A DNA stretch of 64,000 nt from Edolisoma coerulescens (Eukaryota > Chordata > Aves > Passeriformes > Campephagidae): contig VWZW01006255.1 of the NCBI GenBank assembly GCA_013397115.1, positions 2,461,270 to 2,525,269 on the forward strand, given 5' to 3'. The position numbers and the translations under genes are program-made. Under the pieces are notes generated by a model. The model was given only the letters and a program-made list of their open reading frames with translations, ran no database searches and had not been told where the DNA came from. Below, in pieces: positions 1-14,450 of this stretch (the first letter of the stretch is position 1; each line of letters starts with the position of its first letter).

Positions 1-3000
1 ACTCTGGGGGTTGTTTGTGAGGGATAAGGGAAGGTGGAGGCTGCCTTTTTATACAATATGTCTTTAATTTGGTTTCACAGATTTATGAATTTTGAGTAAA
101 GAAAAAAAGGAGACTGAAGGGAAAATGCAACCATTTGGAAGACTAAAATGTGGGGGTAAAAAAGGTTGAGGCAGAGTTGGAAAGAAAAAGCAAAGGAGGG
201 GGACCAACTGAGTTGAAGAATTGTTAATTCTGAAAGAATGGCAGATATATATCTTGTAGCTTTTAGAAAGCCCGATTTGTGAATGATCCATTTCAAAGTG
301 CAGGGGAATGCAAAATAAACTAGATAATGCATTATAATGCATGCATTTCCTGTCTTTCTCGAATTGCCACCTTCTGACTAGCCTTCAAAATCAACTACAG
401 TAGTTTTCCTGTGAAGACTTCATTATATATGACAGTGTAATTCATCAAAGGTTGCAGTGACTGGGATGCAAACACAGGCCATCAGTGGAGTGCCAGTGCA
501 TGACGTTCTCTGATGTGCAGCTGGTTCTTACAAAGGGCTGGGCCGTAGCGCAGCAATGGGGTCTCACTTTGCTGTGTGGTGTGAAGTGCCTTTCCAACAA
601 TTACCTGTTATTGCTGCCCCCATCCGGGGATTTTTTACATCTCCCATAACAATGGTGTGTTGGAGTTATACACAGACCTTTTATACAAGTGGACAGAATA
701 TATTCCCACTATTTTCAGAGACACTGGGAGGCTTCACGGTGTTCAGAGACTCTTCAGGTGCAGAGATGTCTTACACAACGTTAAATTATCTGGTATATTG
801 ATTAGAAAGAAGACTTGAATAGATCCAGGCCTCCATGAGAAAGCAAACAACCACCCAGAATTTAAACAGTTTAGAACGAAAAGAGAATCCAGCAACTCTA
901 TTGAAAGGTCTGATAACAGACTCTCCCTTACTAGGGTATGTCACTCTGAGCTCTTATTTCAAACTCCAGAAGAAGCAGCTGTTCAAAATGGCAGCTATCT
1001 CAAAATCTTTGCAGATACTGCAAAACAGTTTGGAGTATCTTTTTTTTCTTATTTGTCTAGACACTCATTTCCCACAGTCGATCACCAAATTACCCTGCCA
1101 CTTTCAAAATAGGCATCTTTGTCACTTCAACCAGGCAGGTCTGAAAGATGTGCTGGGAAGAACAATTTTAAGTTCTGCACCTGTATAACCCAGAGTTTAC
1201 ATATTTATGTTCACATTCATCAGGCTGACTGCATACCCATAGTTCAGAAGCCTGTGTCCCAGCAAGGGCTGCAGGGGGCATGCTTGAGACTTCTGAATAT
1301 TTTACCTTTTTATATAGCCACAGGTTGGGACAAACGTTCAATATCCTGAGACATCTTTCATATTTGATCCTTGAGCAGAAAGTAGAACATATCTGAAGGA
1401 ATCTGGATATATGGCTGGACTGTGTAAAGGATGTATCCAACCAAGCATCCATCACACCCATCTTAGAGGGAGGGACACTGTTTGCAGTTGCTTGAGGATG
1501 TGTAGCACAATTTTGGTTCTGTGCTCTACCTTCTGCAGACTGAAAATCGGTTGTGTTGAGTTGTACCACTTACTCATAACAAAATGAAATTAGTATTGTG
1601 CTTCTGGAAAAAATAACACCTAAAAGGTGGGTTAGGTTAGTCTGTTAATCTTACTAATGGAAAGGAGTGTCCTTCTTTAACCAATAAAAAATTGCAGTAA
1701 ATTGGAGTTTTAGTTTATGTACAATACTAATTCTTGCTTAGAGTGCAAGCAAAAATGAGAAAAAGCAACAAGATGACAATTTTAATAAATAATCATAAAA
1801 TTTTAAATTGTGTTGAATTTTATGCACATAACATACTGTATTTGGTGCAGTATGACACAGAAATACTGGCTCTGTAGAATTTTTGCCTTTAGTAATCTGG
1901 CATTTTCCCTCAATTTCTTCTTCCTTTTAATTGCTGCCTATTACAGCCTTTGAGCAGCTGAACAACATTACAGATTATTTTGCTGAATCAACATCCTAGC
2001 AAATGTGCTTTATCATCATGAATTGGACATTGCCTGGTTATTGCACTGAAACTGAATATCAAAAGCTGCAAAAGTATTTTTAAGTTCTCCTTTCTCTTTC
2101 CTCACGTCTTCAAGTATAGATTAAGGATGATCTTTGTCCTTTAAAGTCAACATCTATTTTTATCCTGATTTCATGCAGTATGTTCTTTATATTTGTGTAT
2201 GAACAGGGTGCCAGTGCTTATGTCCTTGTGTAAAGTCTAATTATTTTGTTTCTGATGGAAATTTTGAGATTCTCAATGAAATTACTTGTTTTTATCTTTG
2301 AACTTTACACTATAGTTTCACCATAAACACATGATATCTTTACTTTCAGGGCAGAATTTTGCTGCTTCTGAGTGTAACTTTTTTTTGTTCAATTAGCTCT
2401 GTGTGTATTATATAGCATCTGACATCTATTTACTTAGAAGTATCATTGCTTAACATGAATTTTCAGGTTTGTCTGCTGGGAGGGTTTAGGTTGGATTATT
2501 TCTTTCTTCCTCTATACCACTCAATGATCAGACTGTTTTACATTATACTAGTCAGAATTTTCATGGCATGGAAGTTGTGGGCATGTGAAATTTATTCTTC
2601 TTTTTGTATTATTTTGTATAAGTATGAACCTGGTAAGACTGCACCAAATTTAATATATCTTCTTTTGGACATTGGCTGGTACTTCTGTCGAGTTGTCCTG
2701 TGTCTGAAGTAACTGATTCAAAATATAATTTACTTCATCATGTTCCTTCAGTGGGGACTGTCCATCTGTTAATTAAGTTATTTTATTGTAAACATCTAAA
2801 ATCCATAATACAGGAAACCATATGAATGCTATCAGCAACTTTGCATTCTTGTTTACTAAAGGCACTGTCATTATAAATGAATTTGAAAATGTCTATGGGA
2901 ATGCATTGCCATGGTAACTGGGATCCACAACAGCAGCTGCTTGCTCTTCGTTGCTGTTGCATATATACATTAAAGCTGACAATGCCTCTTCATTCAATTT

Positions 3001-3794
3001 TAACATGTGTAGCCTGAAAAAAAGACATCAGCATTTCAAAAGCTACACATCTGATGTCAAATGCAGCCAATCTGTGAGTTAGGTTTATTTAGTTTTTGGT
3101 TTCAGTCTTAGAGTTGTTGAAAACTAGCTAAAACCTTAGCTTTAACATGATTTTGTGCCATGAGAAGTTACTCTTCCATACTGTTCTGTCAAATTTAAAA
3201 CATTAGAAGATTTTCCAGTAATTCAGTTTCAGAAAATGCCTTTGTTATCCATACTTATTGATTCTTATAGCAATTACAGTCAATAGTTATGAAGTTTCTG
3301 TCCCTTGCCAGCCTTTCTGGGAGACATCTATAACTGGGGCTTCTGTTCCATTTTTTAATGTCCTATTCCTCTAAGAACTAAAGAACTAAGAACTAAAATC
3401 CAGTCAGTTGTCCTCCAGCTCTGTGCTGTATTCTGTTTTACATTTCAGAGATGTCTTTAGATCTAAGCTATGCCATTCTGCTGTGCCATTGAGACACTTC
3501 CTAAACAGCATGTCTTTTGGTCCAGTGGGCAGAGGAAATATGAAGTGTGTTCTTCATGTCAGTAAGAGTAAAGTAATCACATTAATCTTCCTAAAAATCT
3601 AGTCAGAGAAGTATTTTATGTTATCCCTTCCTTAAAGACAAGGAAAATATAACACAGAGAGATTACAAGTCAGATTGAAATCTCTAGTATTACTTGTAGA
3701 AGTAGAATATTATGTGGCATAGAAAAGGATTGAAATAATTAAAATCCAAACTTACAGGTTTTTGTGCTGGTCCTGTTAAAAAAACAAACCATAC
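1..3794. other. Intergenic DNA, no gene recognised
   Basis: AT-rich unique sequence. The only notable items are an RFX-like X-box at 2905-2918, a short (AAGAACTA)n stretch at about 3372-3397 and a weak CTCF-like match at 1268-1279 (10 of 12). The open frames of 60-133 codons show no family resemblance. Confidence 0.6.
2905..2918. promoter_or_regulatory. RFX X-box-like palindrome
   Basis: ATTGCCATGGTAAC differs by one base from the near-palindromic RFX consensus GTTGCCATGGTAAC. It lies 18.8 kb upstream of the SLC9A9 start codon in sequence without visible repeats. Motif evidence only. Confidence 0.4.
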
Positions 3795-4380
3795 ACAAGG
3801 ACTGGAAAGGATTCAGAGAAAAACTGAAGGTTGACCAAAAATACAACTTCCTCACTGGGAGCCATGAAGTAAACTAGGACTGTTCAGCTTGAGAAAAAGG
3901 TATCATGGAAGGATATGATAAAGTACAAGATGGTGAGTGTGATGGAAAGGCTGGATATGTCTCAGAAGTTCTTCAGCTTCTCTATCACCAGAGCTACAAG
4001 AACCAATTAACCCTGGCCCCCCAAGTTAAGCTTTTAGGATCCTGTTTCAGAGCAATGAGTGCTGCAATGTGTAACAGCTGTGGAACTCAAGGCCAAAGGG
4101 CATTGCAGATGCCCAGAGTTTCTGCTGGTTCTTAGGAAGAATGGACAGCTCACAAAAGAGAAGCACATTGGGGCTAACCAAGTACATGGAAACTGACTTT
4201 GGAAGTCCCTGAGCTGAAAAGGATTGCTCGGATGCAAAAAGTCTGCAGAAATATTCGGTGACAGTATATGTACACTCTATTCCTGCTGCTTCCTAGACAT
4301 CCATTTCCTGGATACACTTAATGACAGGCTACCGGTCTACATGGATATTTGGTTTGGCCCAGTAGGCTTGTCCCTAAGTC
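3795..4380 (+). mobile_element. Old CR1-type LINE 3' part
   Basis: Begins 'ggactggaaaggattcagagaa' and 'aggactgttcagcttgagaaaaagg', matching the CR1 lead 'ctggagaggatccagagaa...gggctgttcagcctggagaagagaag'. It ends 'ctacatggatatttggtttggcccagtaggc', matching the ancient CR1 tail 'ctagatggacctttggtctgacccagtatggc'. The middle is poorly recognisable, so this may be one copy with diverged sequence or two adjacent remnants. Confidence 0.6.
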
Positions 4381-7300
4381 TCCATACCCTGCAAACAGCA
4401 TCACCTTTCAAAGTATAGAACAACTATAAGATATTTAGTTTTACTATATTTGGTTTTCACACATGAAACAAATGCAAATATTTGAACATTGTCAGCAGAT
4501 CAACTGTTTGACAGTAGGTCCATTATTATTCTGTTTATAAACATTGCATCTTCAAACACTTCAACTTCAGTGTAAACTGAAGGGCTTAAACACTTGCTTT
4601 CATGTCCATTTGTTGATATATTTTTTAAAACCTAATTGAAAGTTTGCTGCCACTGGGATGAATCTTCTAAAGGATGTAGAAGTTCTCTTAACAGCATTTT
4701 GATAACTTCCAAGAGTAGGGAGCATAATGTGAAATCACGGAGCTCATTAAAATTAAGTCAGACTGGAAGAAACAAAGAAACAGTTGGTGACTGAAAGTAC
4801 TTACCACAGTAATGAAACGCAGGACTTGACTTAGAAATAGCTGCCACAAAGGATGCTACTTTTTTAATAGCTAAGTTTTTTCTATCCCTTATGACTATCA
4901 CTTAAGGTACATTCATAGCACCCCTGCAGCACACACACGCCACGCCCCTGCAAGCAAACCTTGCCACATAAACCAAATATAGAAATCTTTGAGAAAATTA
5001 AATATTTGAATATGCTATACTTGCGAAACAATCTTAAAGCTTTGCCTAGCAGATAAATAATAACCTAAATTAAAAGAGAAATTAAATAAATTTTACTGTG
5101 GTACAAAGTATGTGCTAGACAGCTAATGAGAATAATAGGAATGAGAAATATAAAACTAAATTTTAAACTATGATAATAGGAGTTAAGTTTTTGTAAGGTG
5201 GGTTAAATACAAAGAATGAAAACAGAACATACTACATGATAATAAATACATTTAAAAATTAAGATTTGATGTAGAAAAGATAGAACAGAGGTAGGAATTG
5301 GTAGATAAGTTCAAGCCTCAGAATAGGCCTGCGAATATGACTGTGTCTTTAAGTAGAGCTTCTGAAAACACTGCAAACTATTGTAAATAATTACAGTCAA
5401 GGGATTGCACCATTTTAAGAATATTTGCTTAGGAAGGGAAGATCTGAAATTAGCTTCTAATTAGAAAATGTTGCAGTCAAGATCAGATTTCCAAAGTAAA
5501 GGATTAAACGCTGAAAGTGTTACCAAGTGTTACCAAACCACTGAGGATTCTTAAAAGTTCAATAAAACAACCGAAGTGTATTGGAAGCAGAATTCTCTTT
5601 CCCTGTTGCAGGCTGGTTTACCAGTTTCGAAAAAAAATTTTTGCTGAGAGGTGGAGTCCACTGTGTCAGTCAGCACCTACTGCAGCTGACTGACACCAGC
5701 TCTCACCATGGAGACAGTTCATTCTCATCTACCTGTAAAACCCCACAGAGCCATTCCACTGCTGTCCCAAGGTCTCATAACAAGTTGATAACAAGCCTAG
5801 AAGGGTTGGGGTCTCATGGAATCAGCTGAAAGCAACCCACAGTGGGCATAAAATCATGAGGGAAATGGACTACATGATCTTCTGGCTTCCTTTGCATTCT
5901 AAATTAATCTTGTCATTCTGTGATTTTTCCAATTCACACTTGCAGAATAAACTGTTGGTAGGTTAAGCAATGGATTTAGCTTAATTAAAGGGTAACTTTC
6001 TTAAACTTAATTGTATGCAGTATGTAGGACACCAAACTGTATGATTTAGTGTCCTTTGCTCTAGGAAACTATGAAGCTCATGAAAATGCAACCCAACTTT
6101 ATATGTTACAATAGTAGATATGCCGGAAGGAGAAAAATGTATTTGATATATACAGTCATCTGCTTAACACTCTACTGAGGCTTTGCTGAGAAATAAATAA
6201 CAAATTGCTGTCAAGTTGGCATAACTTGAAAGCCAGTTCTAGCTAGTTTTTGCTTCAGCCAACAGTTTCACATATGGAAAAACATACAGTGCTTACTCAG
6301 CTTTGCAGATGGACACGGTAACAAGGCCTACATGTTTGCAGACCTCGTAATAAGGATGACTAGAATAAAGAAATGGTGGTTACTCATGCCTCAGACTTTC
6401 CTGAAATTGGTTATGTCCACACAACCACAGAAAATTCAGCTCAAAGACTGGTACTTACTCGCCACTCTGTTACATCACAAGGTGCTTTGGGTCTTCAGAC
6501 CAAAGTGGTTTATCCAGGGAAGTTTGCAGATGAATTACAAAGCAGCCTGACTTTGTGTCTGAAGTTTCACTTAAAGATCACAGTCTGAAAATGCACAATT
6601 TCTAGCATGCATTCATGAAAATGAATAGAGCTGTACTTTGTAATTCACAGTCCAAAGAATCTTACTTTTAGGGATCTGAGCTCATAGGATTGAGCAGCAG
6701 TATTATAGAGTGCTATTTTATTAAAATGGCATGTCTTTCAAGTTCACAAATCATTCACATTTCAGAGCAAGTTTTGCAGCAGTCCTTATCAACCACTGAT
6801 ACATCTCATATGAGGGAGAGAAGACAAAAGGAAACGGCCTCACCAAAGAAAAACATCAATAGTTTCATCCTCTGATTCTGAAAACTCCTGTAGGAGACAA
6901 GGTCAGTTAAATTACATACTTTTTGTACTTTATTCCAGCTGACAATCTGCTGGTTATAATGCAAGAGCACAAGGGCTCAAATAGATTTTTCTGCCATGGT
7001 GTGCCATCTGGCACAGAGCAGCCTCACAAATGCTGCTTCCCTGCTTTGCTTCTGCAGATCTAGTGACGGCATAATTGTAAGCCCTGTCAGTTTTCAGCAG
7101 CAAAGTCAGCTTAATGCAATCTATCTGTAGGTATCAAAGTCACTCATGCCAGATGCAAATGTTTCATGGCCCAAACTTAAAGATGTAATTATATTTCCAT
7201 GCAGAAAAAAATCTCCAACATTGGAAGTACATTTGAAAGTGCAGGAGGATTAAAACAAAAAGTAGGGGATTATATCTGGGACTGGTTGGTATAGTGGTGC

Positions 7301-10300
7301 TTAAGGGAATAATGCATTAAGCAGCAGATGAGTTGTTTCACTGTTACAGTGCCAAATTGTGATCTTGTTTTCCTCAGATATGAGAGAGATGAGGATCTGC
7401 TTTTAATAAGTGAAGCAGTAACAGAGTGAACCATCATGCAGCCTCTGCTTAAGTGTTCCCAAGCAGCACTGTCAGTACCTCTCGCTGCTGAGGCAAGGAT
7501 GTGTGTCCTTGTAACTTTGATTTCAGAGCATTCGGAATGATGCTTGAATGTGTGGTAGTGCTGGGATGCTGCACAGATGGTGACTGGCATAAAATTACTC
7601 TTTCATTTGTGACTCAACTCAGAATCCAACCTTGTGTCTCCAGCACGGACAGGACAGAAAACCAACTCACTGCAACAGCTTCTTTTCTTTCAAAGAAATT
7701 TTTTAAGTATCTGCCTAAATACTGCTGTTGCAGATGAAAATCTTGCTTCCTAGATATTAATGCTACAAGGAAAAAAAGACTGCAGAGTTTGTAGTAAAAG
7801 TATCATGCATTAAGGCATGCTAAACATCCAGGTCGGCTGTTCCAAAAAATACCATTTAATACAAAGATTCCATCCTAGTTTTTCCCTACACTTATTTATG
7901 TATGGCACTGACTGATGTTGATTTCGTCTTCCTCAGTACATTATTCAGTATTCAAGTGAAGAGAAGGCTCTCCTTCAACCCATTCATGATACAATGCTGT
8001 TCAGTGGAGTTAATATACATCTCACACAAAGAAATTGTGTACACTCACATTTGACAACCATAGTTTTGTACTCCTACAGGCAAGGTTCCAGCTTTCTGTG
8101 ATTCTGCAGTTTTAGAAATGCCATTCTCCCATGGAGACCTCTGTACACTGTGGAAGTAACTTAAAAATGGAGGCCTCTGAGTTAGACTCCATAGTTAAGT
8201 GCTTAGAGAACAAAGACACCTTAGATTACTGTAAATGGGATTGAAGCAGAGGGCAGTTGGAAGGAAAGTCTTCTGTATAACTGTTGGCAGCATTTCTTGA
8301 ATAGCATATTCAAATAAAGGGTTGGGCATGGTGACATCAAAATATTAAGCCCCTCCATAGCTGGGTGTGTTACTTTAGACAAATGTTGAATTTCTTGGCA
8401 ATTCTTCAGTTACACTTCTGAACATTTGTACTGTAACTACTCAGGAATCGCAAAATCATTTGTAAACAGAAGCAAATTATATCTCACAAGAAGACATAAA
8501 TGATAACTACCCTATGGAAAGTACATGGCAACGTCAGGCAAGGAATTCAGATGTCTCAGCTCTCTCATTCGGGACTTTAGAAGAAGTTGACATCGTTAGT
8601 TCTACATTTATTATTAGCAATTTTCACTCTGAGTTTGTCATACCAAAAAGATCAATTTCTGAAAAAGAAGTGCCCTAGCCCCCAAAATAGTCATGCGGGG
8701 TTCAAAGAAAAAACAAAACCACTCAGTTATTGAGAAATGGCTTCCTAACACCTCTGTGCTTTTGGGACAGTTTTACTCTTGGTTTACAGGATCCATATTT
8801 TTGAATGATGCTGCCTGTTTCCAATTCTGTCTCAACACTAGTCTCGGTATTGAGGGCTCAGAGTGGTTCCTTGATTCTACATATTAGCTGTCCTTCCTGT
8901 ATGAGTTTTCTTACAAGACAATGTGACTGTCCCATAGGAAATGGTTTCTGCTTCTTCATGAAAGAGAGATGGGACCAATTCCCAATTTCTTTGAGATGTA
9001 CTACCATGAGCTGTAACAGGTGTCCAATGTCTCAAGAAGAGCAAGATGAAAAAATATGTCAGGATCTGTTGTGAAGAGTAGTTTAATTCCAGAAGCCCTT
9101 TTACATTTTCCTTCAAGATTTCTTAATCACTGCCTGTTTTTTGTTTATTTGGGGTTTTGTAAGAAAATCGTATCATGTGAAAAGGAGTAGCAGGAAAAAA
9201 TCCTATTTATAAAGTTTTTATTATTATTTAAGAAATAAATATCTTTTTCCCCGTTAAGTCACACTGTATTGACTTCTATTTGCTTTGCAACAGAAGCTCA
9301 GAAAAGAACTTTTGCTTACAGATATGAATGCTGGAAACAAAATCCATCATTTACAGTACTTTTGAAAATGTTATCTCACTTACAGGAAGATGTTTGGACT
9401 ATTTAAAGTAATTTTACTTCTTCCTTAGGACAAAGAACATACTCTATTTAACCATGTTGGGTGGTATTTAAAAAAAAAAAAAAAAGGCAGCCTAAAGTGG
9501 CTAAATTCATGTGTAAAAATATCAAATGCGATTTATTTTTATAATGAGTTCAGGTAAAATAACAGAATCCAAGTAACAAGTAGTGATTGTTTGTTTTCAT
9601 GGCAGTATCACCTTTATGAACTGCAAAACAAATGTATCTGCTTTAGATTTAGATTGCACGGAAAGAAAAAGCCAAGCTGAAAACAACAATAATTTATGGC
9701 TGAGCAGATGGCAAATCAAGCTAACTCTAGATTTAATTCCTGAGCAAAAGTTCTGTTGAAAATGCACGGTTTATTTGGCTAGCTATTCTTATGGTCCCCT
9801 CCCATCCATTGCCAATGAGTGATAAATTTGAGGATTGTCTCGGGGGGGCTCTTGCGAAATCAAAAATTGTACTATTTTCCTTTACAAAATAATAATTTTA
9901 ATAAAAATTCTAAAAATGTTAAGGAAGGACATATAAATTTGCCGGTTCCCATTTGGTATCCAAATATTCCTCTATTGTCTACAATGACGGCAATTCTGTT
10001 TAAAATCACATCTTAACCTACCTTTTAAAATGCTGTCTATCTGTTGAAATATTGCATGAAAATTTACATGATACACGTTCTTTTGAAAAAAACAATATAC
10101 TAAGAAGTATTTCTCGGCATGCAGTATTTCATTTTGGGGATATGCTGAATGATGTTTTAGTAACTTTAAATAATATATTAAAACATTTTTGCTTCCTTTT
10201 GTTTCTAAAAAGTCTGGCTCTTCTGTGAGATGTGAATTATTAAATTGCATGGAATTTTTTTTTATGCGAGATTCAGGAGGAGATTTTGAAGTCAGAATTT

Positions 10301-12519
10301 TCATTGGGAAAATGCAACCCACTGTATTATCAGAAGACCAGCAACTGTTCTCTTCTACTATTTTAAGACATGAAAAATACCTGTTGTCATAAAACATAAT
10401 GATATCCACATTACAAATGTTTTTATTATTAATACTATATTTTTAAACTCATAATTCCTAGATAGAGGAACAACTCCCAAAGCCAGATAATGGTATTTTC
10501 AGTCTTACTTCTTTTAAAACCCCTAAAATTAAATCAGTATGCAAGATGCAAGTGGAACTCAAGGAACTGCTTTCTTTCAGAGGCAATAAGTGACCATTTG
10601 CTCACCCATGTTGAAATGTATCTTTCAACAAAAGGCCATATTCAAAACCAGAGAACAGGTAAACATAATAGCTGTGTTTTGCTGGCAGTCTTCCAGAGTC
10701 ACAAAGAGAACCTTTAAGCCTTCACAGGAGTGTGGCAAACATGTTTTATCATGTAATATACCCCATTTCATACCCCAAAAGTACCCTGAGGTTTTTTTCA
10801 TGGAGAATATTGTGAAATATATGAAGAACTAAATTCAAAGACTATTTCTCTATACATTTATAAGGTGGGAAGAAGATCTAAGCAACAACAAGACGAATGC
10901 TCAATCTTTATGACTGTTCTGCCTTCACATCCGGTAAAAGGCAACGGGTCAGTTAGTTCCAATTTTTCCTCTTTTCCAAGACCAGTTCAGTTGATTCCTC
11001 TTTGAAGTGACAGAATATGTGGATGCACAGAAGTTCTGGGGTTTGCTGCTACCAAAACAAATTTTAAAAGGACTGCTGTGAGACATTGATCTAATAATCC
11101 CTTATTTATGGCTCTTCCCATTTTAGAGACTCTTGTTTCTGGTAGGTGAGGCCCTACCCTGCAGTCTTCTGCACACCTGCAGGGCTCAGCAGGTAGAGTG
11201 TTGCCAGGTTTAGACTGTCAGACATGGAGGAGAGAACTCATGGAAGGAGAGAATTCGTGGAAGAGTTCAGGCTGTGCTCCAGAGAAGCCATATCAAGCAG
11301 CAAGAGTATGTAAAGCTAAGTCCAACACCGTTTCTCCTTTTTTTGTTGCTAGAGCTGCTTTATAAGAAACAACTGTTTCTCCTGACCTGCAGTGGAGGCA
11401 GAAGACTGGCAAGAGAAAGGATGAGGTGGATAAACACTGTTAACAGCAAATCTGTGCTGGCTCAGCTTGAATAACTTCCTACCGCTTTCTGTCTGGGATA
11501 CTTAGCTGATTTACCCTAAAATTGTTTTCTCATACTTGTAAGGATGTTGGGCAGTTATGCTGTTTCTTCCTAAGCAGTGTCTAACCTGTGAGAGACATGA
11601 ATATCCACAGCAGTCTCAGTGTCCTGGGAGTGCACTGTTTAATCGGTTGATCATTTATTAGGGAGCAGTTGTCAGAAAACAGGTGTGATTTGAAGACCCA
11701 CAAATCCAGCTTTGTTCCATGCCTTTAGTAACCTGGGATGGTGAGCCCCTGCAGTTCTTCTCCCCGCCAGGGCCAGAGAATTGCTGCAAGTTTTAACATG
11801 GGTTGTGGATGGAAAGAACAGCCTCAGAAAATTAGCAAGAGTTTGCCCTCTGATAGCAACAAACACAGCCTTGAGTTTATTTGTTGCTCGTGTCAGATAA
11901 TGTACTTTTACTAGAAGGATATGAAAATAATCTTTCTCTTTCAAATACCAGAACATGGTTTGTGTATAAATCATACAAGAATGAACTAGACATCCAAGCA
12001 GACTACATGAATAATCCAAAATGCATTGTCTATGCATGTTAGAAGAAAGGAAAAAATTCCTCACAAGGCTCAGAAGTAGAACAGATTACACAGAACACAA
12101 TTCATAAAGCTTTTTCTTGCAAGACAGAAAATCTCACCAAAACTAATGGTCCCCAAGAATTTTTAGTATTTCAGTCTCCTGTGTCTTCCATAACAGACTG
12201 GTGGAAGATGTTCATGTAAAGCCTAAGAAAGTGAAACTTAAGCAAGAAAAGCAGCAGTTCTAATGTTATTCCATGTCCAAAGTGAGAGAGGAATGAAAAT
12301 ATGGGAGTCACCATAAGATGCTTTGAGTACAATGGAGTTTATGTATGACTTTTGAATTTCATCTCTACATTGTAAATGCTTTTTGTGTATATAACTCAAA
12401 ATGCTAATGTTGCTGAACGCAGTACTTTTTTGCTTCCTCCCTCTTATACCTGCAAGTTAAATACCCAGAAAAACAAAAAAACATAGCGAGACATTGAGTA
12501 TCTTGAAGCCTGATCTAAG
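4381..12519. other. Intergenic DNA with one CR1 tail; no gene recognised
   Basis: Unique AT-rich sequence. A 10-bp tandem duplication (AGTGTTACCA twice) lies at 5516-5535, a CR1 tail near 5.9 kb and a run of 16 A at 9470-9485. The open frames up to 145 codons (for example 9972-10409, minus) resemble nothing known. Confidence 0.6.
5860..5927 (+). mobile_element. CR1 LINE 3'-end remnant
   Basis: 'aatggactacatgatcttctggcttcctttgcattctaaattaatcttgtcattctgtgatt' follows the CR1 3' end pattern (ggactagatgatcttc..ggtcccttcca.c.taaat.attctatgattctgtgatt). Only the terminal portion is recognisable. Confidence 0.65.
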
Positions 12520-12594
12520 CTGGTTCAGACTTTGGACCAGATGACCCCTGAAGTCCCTTCAAATCTGAATTATCCTTTCATTCTGATTTTGTGA
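12520..12594 (+). mobile_element. CR1 LINE 3'-end remnant
   Basis: 'ggttcagactttggaccagatgacccctgaagtcccttcaaatctgaattatcc...attctgattttgtgat' closely follows the avian CR1 3' end (ggactagatgacctctgaggtcccttccaac..aattattctatgattctgtgat). Confidence 0.8.
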
Positions 12595-14283
12595 TGCTAA
12601 ATTAATCAGAAATTCAAAAAGATAGTTGCACAGGATTCACAATAGACCATTGTTGACAAGTCATGAGCCTCTACTTACAGAAAGCCTGGCATTCATAAAC
12701 AGTAAGAACAACAACTTTGGCAAACAGGCTTGTGTCAAAACAAAGAAATGCCTACATGGACTTTGATCAGCAGATGAGACTGATCACCAGATGAGAGCAG
12801 AATTCATAAAAAAGGGTTTTTTCATGATTTGTCTTAGGAGTCTTCCACAGCTTTGGAGAGCAGAAAAAAGAGAAATAAAAATGACTGCTGCAGCAAGAAG
12901 AAATGCCAAATTTTGAGGAATTTATATGAAGGGAAAGGAGAGATAAGTGACTCTGGATTCCTTCTGTATCTTGGTCTGGGTACAAAAAAAATGCTACAGA
13001 GCCGTAAGCACACCAAAAGCATTGGAGCAAACAGAGTCCTGATGTTCTGTATTGTATCTGACAGCACCTGGGGAGTGACTCTTGTAGAAATGTATACACA
13101 GTATGTGCTGATACCAGGTGTCACTTGAGTTTTTCAGTTGTAATGGCAATGTTTCTCCATTTCTTACTTTTGCCTTAGCAAATGAAAAACTCTACTCTGT
13201 TCACTCTGGCCTAGCTCTTTCTAAAGAGATCAATGGCAGTTATTTCAGGTACTTTTCTTTCATCTAGTCATGACTGCTTAAAATGAGCAGATTTTCATAC
13301 AAAATATGCATGGTAGAAGTCTGTAAGAGGACTTCTTAGGTTTTTAATTTTGCAGCAGCTGATGAAGTGGGCATGTCAGAGTTGTTATTCTGGGCATGCT
13401 GAAAATTAGACATTTTGTAATCTTGCCTGTAACTTAAACCTTGTAGAGGGTATCAAGGGGAAGAACTGTTCTGACACAAACTCATAGCAAATTTCCCCCA
13501 AACTACACAGAAACAGTGGATAAAGAAAAGAACAATAATGAGTTCCTGAAAAGGCTACCAGATGAAGGCACAAATGAATACAACAGTCATAATATGAGAT
13601 AGTTTGGGTATAATCTAATGAAAAAAACATTTGTGGATGGACACAATACAGTGCTTTCCAACCTCAACTTCTACTTGAATAGGATTCTTCTGACTTTAAA
13701 AGTATCTCCAGGATACCTTAAATAGAACAGAAATAGCTCAAAGACAAAGTTGACTTTAAGACATTCTTCAGAGGTCATTCCCATAGTGTCAAAAAAAAAG
13801 TCAGGGAAACTGCCAAGAAATAACATCCTTTGGAAGAACAGCATTATATCTGCCTTTTCAGTAGGGATACCTCTTCTGTGAAGTGATGATATCTCCTTGA
13901 AAACATTTACTTTCTTGTCACTATTTCCATGAAGCAAAAAACGGGAAACATTTCTCCTAGAAGAAAAACAAATGGTCTGAATATTTTAAAGATTTTTTGT
14001 TTTACAGTTCCTCTATTTAAAAGAATACACATAGGTCCCCACAAGGACTATGATTTGTTTGATCTGAGAATTGACTACTTAGTCACAGAATTTCTATAAT
14101 ATTCAAAAGAAAAAGATTATCATTTAAGTCAGACTTTGCTGAAATACAGTCACAGACATCAAAGCTTTGTTCCCAGGTTCAGCGGTTACTGACTGAAGGA
14201 AGCCATACTCTGTTGGCCACAGTGCTGAAAGTGGATTCCTTTTGTTATTTATGGACAGAGGAGTTTAGGATCAAACTGTGGTT

Positions 14284-14320
14284 GCACTGAAGTTAATGGC
14301 AAAACTCCCACTGACTTCAA
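14284..14320. repeat. Imperfect palindrome resembling an old amniote interspersed repeat
   Basis: CACTGAAGTTAATGGC and CCCACTGACTTCAATTAG are imperfect inverted copies flanking AAAACT. The wording 'actgaagtcaatggcaaaactcccattgacttcagt' is one I recall as a recurrent old repeat in reptile and bird genomes. I cannot name the family with confidence. Confidence 0.4.
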
Positions 14321-14450
14321 TTAGAACAGAATTTGGCTCACAGTCTCATTACTGGGCATAACAATTAAAAGAAGCTTTTACAAGCTGTATTGCTGTGTAA
14401 AAGGGCATGAACCATGTAGCAGATTTCATTGAACCCACAGCCAACAGTCA

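Noticed and set aside
9972..10409. 145-codon minus-strand frame
   Set aside because: AT-rich composition with no hydrophobic, domain or family pattern and no supporting splice signals.
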